Part shown: positions 44,843 to 54,266 of the stretch, piece by piece
Layout: each line of letters begins with the position of its first letter
Numbering within the stretch: position 1 is the stretch's first letter
DNA from: Paludibacteraceae bacterium
Lineage (GTDB): Bacteria > Bacteroidota > Bacteroidia > Bacteroidales > Paludibacteraceae
Direction of reading: 5' to 3'
Length of the DNA: 64,000 bases
Assembly (NCBI GenBank): GCA_017439235.1
Contig: JAFSJN010000019.1
Location: 62,001-126,000 of the forward strand
Notes under the pieces: model-generated
What the model saw: the letters and a program-made list of their open reading frames with translations, nothing else
Databases searched by the model: none
Told to the model about the DNA's origin: nothing
Program-made: the position numbers and the translations under genes

Positions 44843-45394
44843 ATGATTTTACCCATATATCTATATGGCCAGTCTGCGCTGCGCAAAGAGACAGACGAGG
44901 TGACTCCCGGTGAGTTGGACCTCAAACAACTCATTTCCGACATGCAGGACACGCTCACAGCCGCAGAAGGCTGCGGTCTCGCCGCCCCGCAGATAGGACT
45001 ATCCAAACGCCTGTTCATCGTGGATGGCAGTGAGTTGGGCGAAGACTATCCGGAGTGCGTCAACTTCCGACAGGCTTTTATCAATCCCGAGATTATAGAG
45101 GAGAGTGAGGATCAGGTGTCCTATTCGGAAGGATGCCTCTCGTTGCCCGGTATATCGGAGAACGTGGTGCGCCCCAAGACCATTACTATCCGCTATCAGG
45201 ATACCGACTTCCAGTGGCATGAGGAGACCTTCACCGACTTCAAGGCCCGCATCGTGCAACACGAATACGACCATCTGGAAGGACATGTTTTTACCGACCG
45301 TATCTCGCCTATCCGCAAGACCCTGGTGCGTAACAAACTGAGCAACATAGCTAAAGGCAAGACCGTCGCGCGCTATAAGTATAAAAGGAATTAG
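44843..45394 (+). CDS. def: Peptide deformylase
   Basis: A 183-residue metalloenzyme that removes the N-formyl group from new proteins. All three family motifs are present: GCGLAAPQIG, EGCLSLPG and QHEYDHLEG. Length and order are normal. Its stop codon TAG is part of the next heptamer tract. Confidence 0.97.
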   Translation: MILPIYLYGQSALRKETDEVTPGELDLKQLISDMQDTLTAAEGCGLAAPQIGLSKRLFIVDGSELGEDYPECVNFRQAFINPEIIEESEDQVSYSEGCLSLPGISENVVRPKTITIRYQDTDFQWHEETFTDFKARIVQHEYDHLEGHVFTDRISPIRKTLVRNKLSNIAKGKTVARYKYKRN

Positions 45395-45425
45395 CGATTA
45401 GTGATTAGTGTTTAGTGGATAGAGG
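45391..45425 (+). repeat. Heptamer repeat tract between def and mntP
   Basis: Five seven-base units: TTAGCGA, TTAGTGA, TTAGTGT, TTAGTGG, ATAGAGG. The def stop is inside the first unit and the mntP ATG follows the last unit directly, so the tract is the entire gap. Confidence 0.85.
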
Positions 45426-45980
45426 ATGGATTGGTTGAATGTCATCATCATGGGTATAGGCTTAGCAATGGATTGCTGCGCCGTATCGGCCGTACATGGG
45501 CTCAATGAACGCCGTTGGCATCCGCGTGCCGTACTCATGGCCGCCATCTTCGGACTCTTCCACATGGGCATGCCTCTCATCGGCTATGCTGCAGGAAATC
45601 TGTTCGTGGCTTTTATGCATCGTTATGCTCCTTGGATAGCCTTGGCCTTATTGGGCTTCTTAGGCTGCAAGATGATCTGGGAGTCGTATCACGAGCATGA
45701 TGAACAGAAAACAGCCAATTGGCACGTTATTAATCTCTTGCTGCTGGCTTTTGCGACCAGCGTGGACGTCTTGGCTACCGGACTGCTGTTTGTTCCCTAT
45801 CCGGATTGGCTCGTTCCCTCCGTACTGACGATAGGTTCGATAACCGCCCTATTCTCATTAGGCGGGTATTTGGTGGGCGTGTATGTCGGCCGACTGAAAA
45901 TCAATATGGAAGTTATTGGCGGTATCGTACTGATACTGCTGGGAATTAAGATTTGGGCCGAAGGATTTTTGATGAATTGA
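45426..45980 (+). CDS. mntP: Manganese efflux pump MntP
   Basis: A 184-residue protein with six hydrophobic helices. The MntP-type acidic membrane motifs are GLAMDCCAVSAVHG in helix 1 and LLLAFATSVDVLATGL in helix 4, where the Asp residues are needed for Mn2+ export. A short His/Glu loop (ESYHEHDEQ) lies between the halves. The ATG follows the heptamer tract without a clear ribosome-binding site. Confidence 0.88.
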   Translation: MDWLNVIIMGIGLAMDCCAVSAVHGLNERRWHPRAVLMAAIFGLFHMGMPLIGYAAGNLFVAFMHRYAPWIALALLGFLGCKMIWESYHEHDEQKTANWHVINLLLLAFATSVDVLATGLLFVPYPDWLVPSVLTIGSITALFSLGGYLVGVYVGRLKINMEVIGGIVLILLGIKIWAEGFLMN

Positions 45981-45990
45981 AGATTGAAGG

Positions 45991-46560
45991 ATGTTTATTA
46001 TACAGAACACATTGGTTTCTTTGGATGTACTCGAGAAAGAGTTCTGCTGCGATTTGGACACTTGTGGTGGCTGCTGCTGTATTGAAGGGGACGCCGGGGC
46101 ACCTGTTACTGAAGAAGAATGCGCCCAATTGGAACAACTCCTGCCCGAACTCTTGCCTCAGATGACGCCCGAGGCACGTAAGGTGTTAGAAGAACAAGGA
46201 CTCTCGTACCTCGACCCCAGTGGCGAACGTGTCTTGTCTATCGTCAACGACAAAGATTGTATCTTTGCCCGCACCGATCACCGCGGATGGACCTATTGTC
46301 TGATCGAGAAGTTGGGGCATCCTAAACCTATCTCCTGCCACCTATATCCCATCCGCCTGACGAAGGTGGGCGAGAGGGTAGGCGTGGAGTATCATCGATG
46401 GGATATTTGCCATTGTGCTCGAGTGCTGGGCAAGAAAAACCATGTGCGTCTCTATGAGTTTCTGCGTGAACCGCTCATCCGACGTTTCGGACAAGAGTGG
46501 TACGAGGAGTTGGAATTGACCGCTCAAGAATGGCGCAAACAGACAGAAGGCAGAGTTTAA
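45991..46560 (+). CDS. DUF3109 family Cys-rich protein
   Basis: A 189-residue protein with the DUF3109 pattern. Cysteines cluster at CCDLDTCGGCCC (about residues 19-30) and continue at CIFA, CLIE, SCHLYPI and ICHCARV. This suggests a metal or Fe-S site, but the function is unknown. It is common in Bacteroidota next to housekeeping genes. It is last in the gyrA-direction gene run. Confidence 0.85.
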   Translation: MFIIQNTLVSLDVLEKEFCCDLDTCGGCCCIEGDAGAPVTEEECAQLEQLLPELLPQMTPEARKVLEEQGLSYLDPSGERVLSIVNDKDCIFARTDHRGWTYCLIEKLGHPKPISCHLYPIRLTKVGERVGVEYHRWDICHCARVLGKKNHVRLYEFLREPLIRRFGQEWYEELELTAQEWRKQTEGRV

Positions 46561-46590
46561 CTCTGCAAACCGGAAAAATATCCGGAAAAA

Positions 46591-46622
46591 TTTGCGTATG
46601 TGCAAAATAATTTGTACCTTTG
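46591..46622 (+). promoter_or_regulatory. Promoter for the 46671 gene and following run
   Basis: TTTG (46591-46594), 20 nt and TACCTTTG (46615-46622). Confidence 0.75.
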
Positions 46623-46670
46623 CGCGCTAATTAGCTTATAAAAGCAAAAAAGACTTAAAACAATATAGTT

Positions 46671-47081
46671 ATGAAGAAAGCAATTGCAGGGGCTGTAGCC
46701 GTGATTATTATCGCTTTAGGCGTGTGGGTGTACATTAAGTTCTGCTTCGTGTACAGTACCGGCACCAACGAAGGCGATATCAACTATTTCCAGCGTGAGG
46801 GATTTATCTTCAAGACCTACGAGGGAAAGATGATTCAGACCGGTTACAACTCTAAGAATTCAAATGCCACAATCCAGTCTAACGAGTTTAAGTTCTCGGT
46901 TGCAGAGGAGCGTATTGCTCAGCAAATCGACATGAACTCGGCCCGCCAGATTAAACTGCATTGGAAACGTTATCTGGGGACCTTACCTTGGCGCGGCAAT
47001 AGTCAGTATGTGGTGGATTCGATTATCTCGGTGCAGCAGGCTGCACCTCAGCAGGATGTCTTTCCCGATATCCCGCAGTAA
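46671..47081 (+). CDS. Small membrane-anchored hypothetical protein
   Basis: A 136-residue protein with one N-terminal helix (about residues 5-26), then a soluble domain with YFQREGFIFKTYEGKMIQTG, NEFKFSVAEE and LHWKRYLGTLPWRGNSQYVVDSI. From memory this is a widespread uncharacterised Bacteroidota family, sometimes misnamed 6-phosphogluconate dehydrogenase in annotations; nothing here resembles that enzyme. The short Gln/Pro tail is not conserved-looking. Confidence 0.8.
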   Translation: MKKAIAGAVAVIIIALGVWVYIKFCFVYSTGTNEGDINYFQREGFIFKTYEGKMIQTGYNSKNSNATIQSNEFKFSVAEERIAQQIDMNSARQIKLHWKRYLGTLPWRGNSQYVVDSIISVQQAAPQQDVFPDIPQ

Positions 47082-47116
47082 AGCAACTCATGTGTAATTC
47101 CTAAATTAATCATATT

Positions 47117-48790
47117 ATGCTTACAGCAAAAGAAGATAACTTGATTAAACTGTACGAAAATTCGTTTCGTAACAACTGGGATTTGGAAGCCATTACCGAT
47201 TATGGTACTACCAATACCCTTAAGTATAGCGATTTAGCGGCTAAGATCGCCAAACTGCACCTGCTCTTTAAGCAGTGCGGAGTGAAGAAAGAAGACCGTA
47301 TTGCCGTGATGGGTCGTAACAACTGCAATTGGGTAACCGTCTATTTGGCTACTGTTACCTACGGAGCCGTCATTGTGCCTATCCTGCAAGACTTTAAAGC
47401 TAACGATGCCCTGCATATCATCAACCATTCGGAGTCGAAGGTGCTCTTTATTACCGACCTTATTTGGGAAGGTCTGGACCTCGAACAGATGGAGTCGATG
47501 CATGTGGTATATTCGTTGACCGACCTGAAGATTTTGGCTACCAACCTCAAGAAAGATACTTCATGGGAGTGGGCTGAGGCTGCTTTCGCTAAAGCATATC
47601 CAAAAGGTTATACTAAAGAGGATGTCGCTTACGCTGAGCGCTCGAATGCCGAGGTGGCTAGTATCAACTACACCAGCGGTACAACGGGCTTCTCTAAGGG
47701 TGTCATCACGCCTTGCAATGCCTTGGCCAGCCATATTAAATGGTTCTTCACTACCGGTCTCATCTTCCCGGGCTGCCGTCACGTGGCTTTCCTGCCCTTG
47801 GCGCACGCTTATGGATGTATCGTTGACTTCCTGGGTTCTCTCGCCGCCGGCGGACATACCTATTTCATCGGTCGTACACCTTCGCCCAAGATTCTCTTGC
47901 AGGCCTTTAAAGAGGTGAAACCGACGCTGATTATCTCGGTGCCCCTGATTCTGGAGAAAGTGTACCGCAAGCAGATTGCTCCGCAGATATCCAAAGCACC
48001 TGTCAGCTGGGTGCTGAAAGTGCCGTATCTGGATGAGGTAGTACTCAGTAAGATTCGTCAACAACTCATCGACGCTTTTGGTGGCGAGTTCAAACAACTC
48101 ATCTTAGGCGGTGCTCCGCTCAACGCAGAGGTAGAAGCCTTCATGCGTCGTATCAAGTTCCCCTTGACGGTTGGTTACGGAATGACCGAATGCGCTCCGC
48201 TTATCTCGGTATCGTTCTATCCGGAAGTGCGCAACTTCTCCTGCGGAAAGGTATTGGATGGCATCATGGAAGCACGTATCGTTAACCCCAACAGCGAAGG
48301 GGTAGGTGAGATACAGGTACGTGGTGAACACGTGATGCTGGGTTATTACAAGAATAACGAGGCTACTAAAGAGGCCTTCACCAAAGATGGCTGGCTGCGT
48401 ACCGGCGATTTAGGCTATATCGATAACGACGGCTTCCTCTATATCAAGGGACGCAACAAGACGATGTTGCTCGGCCCCAACGGACAAAATATCTATCCGG
48501 AAGAGATTGAGGCTAAACTCAACAACCTGCCGTACGTGCTCGAGTCGCTGGTTATCCAACATGAGGATCGTCTGGTAGCTCTCGTATGTCCCGACTATGA
48601 CGCTGTCGATGCGGACGGTCTGGATCGCGAGAAGTTGGAGGAGTTTATGGAGAAGAACCGTAAGGACCTCAACGCCCAATTGGCCGGCTATGAGCAAGTG
48701 AATAAGATTAAACTCTATCCGCACGAGTTCGAGAAGACGCCTAAGAAATCCATCAAGCGCTTCTTGTACACGCAGATGGCTCAAGACTAA
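47117..48790 (+). CDS. Long-chain fatty acid-CoA ligase (AMP-binding)
   Basis: A 557-residue adenylate-forming enzyme: SINYTSGTTGFSKGV (phosphate loop), VGYGMTECAPLIS, WLRTGDLGYIDNDGFLYIKGR, and the catalytic Lys near the C-terminus (KTPKKSIKRFLY). It resembles Bacteroidota long-chain acyl-CoA synthetases. Unlike the pigment-cluster ligase it is intact. It lies 6 bp before coaX. Confidence 0.87.
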   Translation: MLTAKEDNLIKLYENSFRNNWDLEAITDYGTTNTLKYSDLAAKIAKLHLLFKQCGVKKEDRIAVMGRNNCNWVTVYLATVTYGAVIVPILQDFKANDALHIINHSESKVLFITDLIWEGLDLEQMESMHVVYSLTDLKILATNLKKDTSWEWAEAAFAKAYPKGYTKEDVAYAERSNAEVASINYTSGTTGFSKGVITPCNALASHIKWFFTTGLIFPGCRHVAFLPLAHAYGCIVDFLGSLAAGGHTYFIGRTPSPKILLQAFKEVKPTLIISVPLILEKVYRKQIAPQISKAPVSWVLKVPYLDEVVLSKIRQQLIDAFGGEFKQLILGGAPLNAEVEAFMRRIKFPLTVGYGMTECAPLISVSFYPEVRNFSCGKVLDGIMEARIVNPNSEGVGEIQVRGEHVMLGYYKNNEATKEAFTKDGWLRTGDLGYIDNDGFLYIKGRNKTMLLGPNGQNIYPEEIEAKLNNLPYVLESLVIQHEDRLVALVCPDYDAVDADGLDREKLEEFMEKNRKDLNAQLAGYEQVNKIKLYPHEFEKTPKKSIKRFLYTQMAQD

Positions 48791-48796
48791 ACAACG

Positions 48797-49528
48797 GTGA
48801 ACCTGTGCATTGACCAAGGTAATTCGCGCACCAAAGTAGCGGTCTTCCGCGAGAACGGGCGTCTGGTGAAGAGTCTGGTATACAAGACTTTTACCTCTGC
48901 CGATGTGGAGCGCCTATTTCAACTCTATCCGCTGAGCGATAGTATTATCTCGTCGGTGGTGAACTTGGAACCCAGTGTCGTCAATGCCTTGCACCGCCTC
49001 AGTCGTACCTTTGTGCTCTTTGACCACAACACTCCAGTGCCTATCGTCAACGATTACGATACGCCGGAGACCTTGGGACAAGACCGCCTGGCCGCCGCAG
49101 TGGGAGCCGCAGGACTATGCGACAACGAGAACCTGCTCATCATCGATGTCGGCTCGGCTATCACCTACGACTGCGTCACCGAAGACGGGCACTTTATCGG
49201 AGGTAATATTGCTCCGGGACTGAAGATGCGCTTTGCTTCACTCAGGGAGAAGACTAAAAAACTGCCGCTCGTCGAGGCTGAAGAAGGTGAACTCATCCCT
49301 CTGTTTGGCAAGAATACCAAAGACGCTATCAAGGCCGGAGTCGTACGCGGCATAGTTTTTGAGGTAAAAGGATATATACGCGCTATGAAGGAGCGCCTGG
49401 AACACTTCCAGACCTTCATCACAGGCGGTAATGCGCCCTTTGTCCTTAATGGCGTCAATGAGGAAGTAAGGCACGAGAAAAACCTGGTACTCATAGGGCT
49501 GAATAAGATTTTGGAATACAATAAGTAA
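48797..49528 (+). CDS. coaX: Type III pantothenate kinase
   Basis: A 243-residue kinase for the first step of CoA synthesis. It starts with GTG and shows CIDQGNSRTKVAVF (phosphate 1), then QDRLAAAVGAA, IIDVGSAITYDCV, GGNIAPGLKMRFASL and TGGNAPF, the CoaX blocks. Length is typical. It heads a conserved series coaX-OMP-TPR-lptC. Confidence 0.93.
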   Translation: MNLCIDQGNSRTKVAVFRENGRLVKSLVYKTFTSADVERLFQLYPLSDSIISSVVNLEPSVVNALHRLSRTFVLFDHNTPVPIVNDYDTPETLGQDRLAAAVGAAGLCDNENLLIIDVGSAITYDCVTEDGHFIGGNIAPGLKMRFASLREKTKKLPLVEAEEGELIPLFGKNTKDAIKAGVVRGIVFEVKGYIRAMKERLEHFQTFITGGNAPFVLNGVNEEVRHEKNLVLIGLNKILEYNK

Positions 49529-49539
49529 TAGATACTAAG

Positions 49540-50754
49540 TTGAAAATAAGGCATTACATACTATCCCTTTTGTTGCTGTTGCCTATAGGCATGATGGCGC
49601 AGTACTTTACTTCCTCGCCCGCGTCGCGTTTCGGATACGGTGAGATTAACGATAATATACCTATCGCTTACCGCGCTTTGGGAGGTGTGTCTACCGGTAT
49701 GCGTCTGTCTACCGCTATCAATCCCTCGCAGCCGGCTTCATATACAGCTTGCGACAGTCTGTCGTTTATGATGGACATAGCAGCAGGTGTAGGATGGACG
49801 CGCTACAAGGATTCAAACGGTAGGAAGAATAAGGCGAATGGTAACCTCGAATATGTCAATATCCAAGTGCCGTTGTACAAACGTTATATCGCTCTCTCGG
49901 CCGGTGTGATGCCCTATTCGTCGGTAGGTTATAAGTTCTCCATGGTGGGCGAGTCGGGTACGCATGAATACAATCTGGATTACCAGGGTGACGGAGGCTT
50001 GTCGCAGGTGTATGCCGGAGCCAGTTTCAATCTCTTTGATTGGGTGGCAGTAGGTGCTAACTTCTACTATATGTGGGGTGCACTGCACAACTACACCGCG
50101 CTCACCTTCTCGGAGGCCGGTATCTATCCCTCGCAGATGGATCGCCAGTTGAAGGTCAATTCCTATCGCCTTCGCTACGGATTGCAAGCCTTCCATACCT
50201 TTGCCGAGAAGCACACGGTAGTTATCGGCGCTACGTTCGAGAATAAACAGAAAGTGCACGGTGACTACTATCAGGTGGAGATAGTGTCCGACGATACGAT
50301 TCGCTCGACCGACAAAGGCTTCGAAGTGCCGATGTACTGGAGCGTAGGAACGAGTTACAACTGGAGCGGTCGTCTGACGGTAGCTGCTGACTTTAGTGTA
50401 CAGTATTGGAGCAAGGCATCCTTCTTCGACCAAAGCGATGTGCTCAAGGACCGCTATCGCCTGAGTGTGGGTGCCGAATATCGCCATAATCCTATCGGAC
50501 GCAACTATGCAGACCGCATGTATTGGCGTGTAGGTCTTTCGGCGATGAACTCGTATATACGTGATACGTCTAAGGCCAACGACCTGAACGTAGCTATCGG
50601 ATTCGGTTTCCCCTTCCGAGGTATAGGTACCGTACTGAATACCACCATCGAATACCAGCGTCGTATGGCTCTTAAAGGCATGACGGAGCACGGATTGCGA
50701 TTCACGGTAGGTATCTCGATTAACGAACAGTGGTTCCACAAACGTAAACTATAA
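49540..50754 (+). CDS. Outer-membrane beta-barrel protein, uncharacterised
   Basis: A 404-residue exported protein with a signal peptide (ILSLLLLLPIGMMAQ) and repeated amphipathic beta segments to an end in ISINEQWFHKRKL. YFTSSPASRFGYGEINDNIPIAYRALGGVSTG near the start resembles FadL/PorV-like barrels of Bacteroidota. The start codon is TTG at 49540, supported by the signal peptide. In this phylum it is regularly found between coaX and lptC, hinting at an envelope role. Confidence 0.8.
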   Translation: MKIRHYILSLLLLLPIGMMAQYFTSSPASRFGYGEINDNIPIAYRALGGVSTGMRLSTAINPSQPASYTACDSLSFMMDIAAGVGWTRYKDSNGRKNKANGNLEYVNIQVPLYKRYIALSAGVMPYSSVGYKFSMVGESGTHEYNLDYQGDGGLSQVYAGASFNLFDWVAVGANFYYMWGALHNYTALTFSEAGIYPSQMDRQLKVNSYRLRYGLQAFHTFAEKHTVVIGATFENKQKVHGDYYQVEIVSDDTIRSTDKGFEVPMYWSVGTSYNWSGRLTVAADFSVQYWSKASFFDQSDVLKDRYRLSVGAEYRHNPIGRNYADRMYWRVGLSAMNSYIRDTSKANDLNVAIGFGFPFRGIGTVLNTTIEYQRRMALKGMTEHGLRFTVGISINEQWFHKRKL

Positions 50755-50766
50755 ATACTCAATATT

Positions 50767-52182
50767 ATGAAACAGACGTTATTTGTTTTGCTGCTGGCAA
50801 TGTGTGTTCCCGCAGCGGTAAGTGCTAAGAAGCCCACTAAGGCGGCAGAAACGCAACCTACGGTAGTGGCTGCTCCTGAAGTAGAGGAAGACCCGGTTAT
50901 CACCGAAGAGTGTATGGCCGCTGCGTCAATGTTCTCCACCAGTGCTAAGAACAATCAATATGCCGATGCCTATGAGCCTTGGCTGCAAGTGTTCAACGAA
51001 TGCCCCAACTACACCCGCGCTACTTATACTACGGGTGAGAAGATTCTCGATTGGAAGTATTCGACCTGCACCACGGACGAGGAGAAAGCCGCCGTAAAGA
51101 AAATGATGATGCTCAACTACGACAAGTGGTTGCGCTGGTTCGGCAACGATAAGAAGTATCCTAAGGCTTATATCTTGGGTCGTAAGGGTATGACCTATTG
51201 CAAGTATTTTGAAGAGGACAGTCTCAAGATGGACGCCTACGATTGGCTCAAGGAGAGTGTGACAACGATGCAGAAAAACTCGCAAATCAATGTCATCAAA
51301 AACTTTATCGAGGTATCTTGCGGTTTGTACAAGGCCGATAATGAGAAGTATGCTGAGCAATTTATTGCCGACTATACCCTGTCCAACAATCTGCTGCAGT
51401 CGATTGCTGATGATCCTGCCAGCAAGAATGCTATGGCTGCTGCTCAGATGAAAGAGGCTATTGATGACCTCTTTGCCCGTTCGGGTGCTGCCAGCTGCGA
51501 GAAGTTGGATGAGTTGTATGCCGCTCAGGTTAAGGAACTCACCCACCTGGAGGACTTGCTCAAACTCATGAAACTGTACAAACGTATCCGCTGCACCGAG
51601 TCGGATGTATACTTTGCTGCGGCTGAGAAAGCGCACACTTTGCAACCTACCGAGGAATCGGCTGCCGGTTGCGCGCGAATGTGCAAAAAGAAAGGTGATT
51701 GGACCGGCGCTATCGACTACTATATGCAGGCTCTGACGCTGACCGAGGATGAGAATGATGAGGATATCGACGACTATGAATACGAGATAGCTTACATCTA
51801 TTACGCCAACCTCAAACGCTACGTGGATGCCCGTACGGCAGCTTTACGTAGTCTGCAGAGCAATCCCCAGCAGGGGCGTTGCTATCTGTTGATTGGTCTG
51901 TGCTACGCTGAGGCTCGTCCGTTCAGCGAGAACGACTTCTCGGCTGCGCAATGCCGCATCCTCAATAAGACCGTTTATTGGGCTGCTGTAGACCAGTTTA
52001 AGAAGGCTAAAGAGGTAGATGCTACCTGCGCTGCTGATGCCGATAAGTTTATCGCTTCGTACAGCAAGTATTTCCCCACCAAGGAGGAGATGTTTGACTT
52101 GGCCAATATCTTTAACGGCCAGAACCGCTTCCTGGTAGGCGGCTGGGTAAACGAATGGACGACAGTTCGTGCAGCTAAGTAA
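50767..52182 (+). CDS. Secreted TPR-like repeat protein
   Basis: A 471-residue exported protein. After a signal peptide (KQTLFVLLLAMCVPAAVSA) and a Pro/Thr/Ala linker it is helical, with TPR-like repeats in the second half (DWTGAIDYYMQALTL, RCYLLIGLCYAEA, AAVDQFKKAKEVD). It may act with the neighbouring barrel and LptC in the periplasm. It overlaps lptC by 14 bp. Confidence 0.8.
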   Translation: MKQTLFVLLLAMCVPAAVSAKKPTKAAETQPTVVAAPEVEEDPVITEECMAAASMFSTSAKNNQYADAYEPWLQVFNECPNYTRATYTTGEKILDWKYSTCTTDEEKAAVKKMMMLNYDKWLRWFGNDKKYPKAYILGRKGMTYCKYFEEDSLKMDAYDWLKESVTTMQKNSQINVIKNFIEVSCGLYKADNEKYAEQFIADYTLSNNLLQSIADDPASKNAMAAAQMKEAIDDLFARSGAASCEKLDELYAAQVKELTHLEDLLKLMKLYKRIRCTESDVYFAAAEKAHTLQPTEESAAGCARMCKKKGDWTGAIDYYMQALTLTEDENDEDIDDYEYEIAYIYYANLKRYVDARTAALRSLQSNPQQGRCYLLIGLCYAEARPFSENDFSAAQCRILNKTVYWAAVDQFKKAKEVDATCAADADKFIASYSKYFPTKEEMFDLANIFNGQNRFLVGGWVNEWTTVRAAK

Positions 52183-52726
52183 GATTGCATATATTCTTTT
52201 GGCAGCACTCGTAGTAGGTCTGTGTGCGTGCAGTGGTGACGGTAAGGTCCGCGCTGACGCTATTGAGGACCGCTCACAGATGCCTATATTGGATGCGAGA
52301 GGAGTGTCTACACTCGTCTCGGATTCGGGTATAGTGCGCTATCGTGTGAATGCTGAGACCTGGCAACTGTACGATAAAGCACAGCCTTCTTATTGGGACT
52401 TCCCCCAGGGTATCTACCTCGAGAAGTTTGATGAGGACCTGAATGTGGAAGCCTCCTTGCGTTCCGATTTGGCTCGCTACTGGGATAAGACCGGCATTTG
52501 GGAACTGACGGGTAATGTGCATGCAGTTAACGAGGAAGGCGAGATATTCGATACGCCCAAACTCTATTGGGATCAGCAGCAGGAAAAGATATATTCCGAT
52601 ACCGTTATCCGCATCCAACGCGAGACATCGGTTATCGAGGGAGTAGGCTTTGAGAGCAATCAGACGATGTCGCAGTATGTTATTTTGAAACCCACGGGAT
52701 ATTTCCCGATAGATGACGAAGAATAA
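52169..52726 (+). CDS. lptC: LPS export periplasmic protein LptC
   Basis: A 185-residue lipoprotein-like protein. Lipobox LCAC is near residue 20. The LptC fold follows as repeated short beta segments: SDSGIVRYRVNAETWQLYD, PQGIYLEKFDEDLN, WELTGNVHAVNEEGEIFDTPKLYWD. It would pass LPS from the LptB2FG complex to LptA. Start GTG at 52169, overlapping the TPR gene. Confidence 0.87.
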   Translation: MQLSKIAYILLAALVVGLCACSGDGKVRADAIEDRSQMPILDARGVSTLVSDSGIVRYRVNAETWQLYDKAQPSYWDFPQGIYLEKFDEDLNVEASLRSDLARYWDKTGIWELTGNVHAVNEEGEIFDTPKLYWDQQQEKIYSDTVIRIQRETSVIEGVGFESNQTMSQYVILKPTGYFPIDDEE

Positions 52727-52727
52727 G

Positions 52728-53471
52728 ATGAAGTTATTGGAAAACAAAGTAGCCCTGATTACGGGCGCCTCACGCGGTATAGGTCGTCAGATAGCCCTGA
52801 AGATGGCTTCTGAAGGCTGCAATATCGCCTTTACCTATCATACGAATAAACCGGCTGCCGATGAGACGCAAGCTCAGATTGAGGCTATGGGGGTACGTTG
52901 TGTGGCTTTTGCGGGTAATGCGGCTGACTTTGACGATGCTCACCGTTTGGTGGATCAGGTGGTTAAAGAGTTTGGACGCATTGATGTATTGGTCAATAAT
53001 GCCGGTATCACCAAAGATGGTCTCATTATGCGTATGACCGAGCAACAGTGGGATGAGGTGTTGGGCGTGAACCTGAAGTCGGCGTTTAACTTCATTCATG
53101 CTGTCACCCCCGTGATGATGCGTCAGCGCTCCGGTTCGATTATCTCTATGTCGAGCGTGGTAGGCTTAAACGGTAATGCCGGACAGGCCAACTATGCGGC
53201 TTCTAAGGCCGGTATTATAGCTTTGACTAAGTCTACGGCTAAGGAGTTGGGTACACGCGGCATACGCGCTAATGTAATTGCTCCGGGCTTTATTATGACC
53301 GATATGACGGCCTCGCTGCCCGAGCAAACCCTGCAGGACTTTATCCGCCTTATCCCCATGCGCCGAGCCGGAAAACCCGAAGAGGTAGCCGGTGTAGCGC
53401 TCTTCCTGGCGAGCGACTTGAGTTCGTACGTGAGTGGAGAAGTAATACAGGTCAACGGCGCAATGGGCTAA
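52728..53471 (+). CDS. fabG: 3-oxoacyl-ACP reductase FabG
   Basis: A 247-residue SDR: TGASRGIG (NADPH), NNAGITKDGLIMRM, SSVVGLNGNAGQANYAASKAG (Ser-Tyr-Lys) and the APGFIMTDMT loop are classic FabG. It serves fatty-acid elongation and might also reduce polyene intermediates, since the pigment operon lacks an obvious FabG. The ATG at 52728 follows the lptC stop by one base; an ATG five codons earlier is possible. Its end overlaps the thioesterase gene. Confidence 0.93.
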   Translation: MKLLENKVALITGASRGIGRQIALKMASEGCNIAFTYHTNKPAADETQAQIEAMGVRCVAFAGNAADFDDAHRLVDQVVKEFGRIDVLVNNAGITKDGLIMRMTEQQWDEVLGVNLKSAFNFIHAVTPVMMRQRSGSIISMSSVVGLNGNAGQANYAASKAGIIALTKSTAKELGTRGIRANVIAPGFIMTDMTASLPEQTLQDFIRLIPMRRAGKPEEVAGVALFLASDLSSYVSGEVIQVNGAMG

Positions 53472-54180
53472 GCTGCGCTGCGCAGTAGGTCTTGCCCTGT
53501 CCGTCATGCATTTGATAGGTTACGCTGTCGTTATCGATGGCGTAACTTATTTCTACCTGTTCACCTTCGTAGGCCTCATGCTGATAGAAAATATCCAGGC
53601 GTAGTTTGTCGTCCTGCATCTTGGGACGGTAGGTGTCCATCATCTTCTCTAAGTATTTGCACGAGTTGCAGTGTTTATTGTAGTCCAAATCCGAATACTC
53701 GATGCGGCGTGTCTCGCTGCCGGTAGGAGCGGTGAGGGGACGCAGACGCGGAGCGCGGTCCATCTCCAAAACCTCGCCGTCTACTGCGCCGTCAAACATG
53801 GGGTGGTCAAAGATATTGGCTATCTCGCGTTTCTCCAGATCCAGCACGGCCCAGATACTCTTGCAGCAACCAATCATGCGCTTCTCGCCATTGATATTGT
53901 AGATACGGAAATTACGTGTGCTGAGCATGTGGGCATCGTTCTCTATCCAGGTCTCAAATATCACCTTGTCGCCGTGAGTGGGCAACTCCCACATCTCAAC
54001 CGACAGACGTGTCAGTATCCAGGTCAATCCCATGGGATAGAGTTGGCGGATACCGAAGCCTAAATCGTCAGCCACGGTGCCGGCTACTTCCAGCAGGTAG
54101 TTCTCCAGATTGTAGAGGCGTAACTTACGGCTATCGTCGACCTCTTGGTATTTAATCGTATAGGTGTATTCGTATTTCAT
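53452..54180 (-). CDS. Acyl-ACP thioesterase (FatA-like)
   Basis: A 242-residue double hotdog thioesterase. The N-terminal hotdog has the helix LYNLENYLLEVAGTVADDLGFG. The second hotdog has YSDLDYNKHCNSCKYLEKMMDTY, carrying the Asp/Asn/His active-site pattern of FatA/FatB-like bacterial enzymes. It releases fatty acids from ACP. Convergent overlap of 20 bp with fabG. Confidence 0.9.
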   Translation of the reverse strand: MKYEYTYTIKYQEVDDSRKLRLYNLENYLLEVAGTVADDLGFGIRQLYPMGLTWILTRLSVEMWELPTHGDKVIFETWIENDAHMLSTRNFRIYNINGEKRMIGCCKSIWAVLDLEKREIANIFDHPMFDGAVDGEVLEMDRAPRLRPLTAPTGSETRRIEYSDLDYNKHCNSCKYLEKMMDTYRPKMQDDKLRLDIFYQHEAYEGEQVEISYAIDNDSVTYQMHDGQGKTYCAAQLSPLRR

Positions 54181-54198
54181 ATTCGCTCAATTAACGTG

Positions 54199-54230
54199 CA
54201 AAGGTACACATTTTTTTTGATATGTCCAAA
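54199..54230 (-). promoter_or_regulatory. Promoter of the thioesterase gene
   Basis: On the minus strand, TTTG (54230-54227), 20 nt and TACCTTTG (54206-54199). It is interlocked with the promoter on the other strand. Confidence 0.75.
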
Positions 54231-54246
54231 ATATTTTGTACTTTTG
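54216..54246 (+). promoter_or_regulatory. Promoter of the winged-helix regulator gene
   Basis: TTTG (54216-54219), 19 nt and TACTTTTG (54239-54246). Each -33 box lies inside the spacer of the opposing promoter. Confidence 0.75.
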
Positions 54247-54266
54247 CACCCGATAAGGATATTATT

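Noticed and set aside
44787..45425. CRISPR array
   Set aside because: The repeats are seven bases with no spacers and no cas genes are present.
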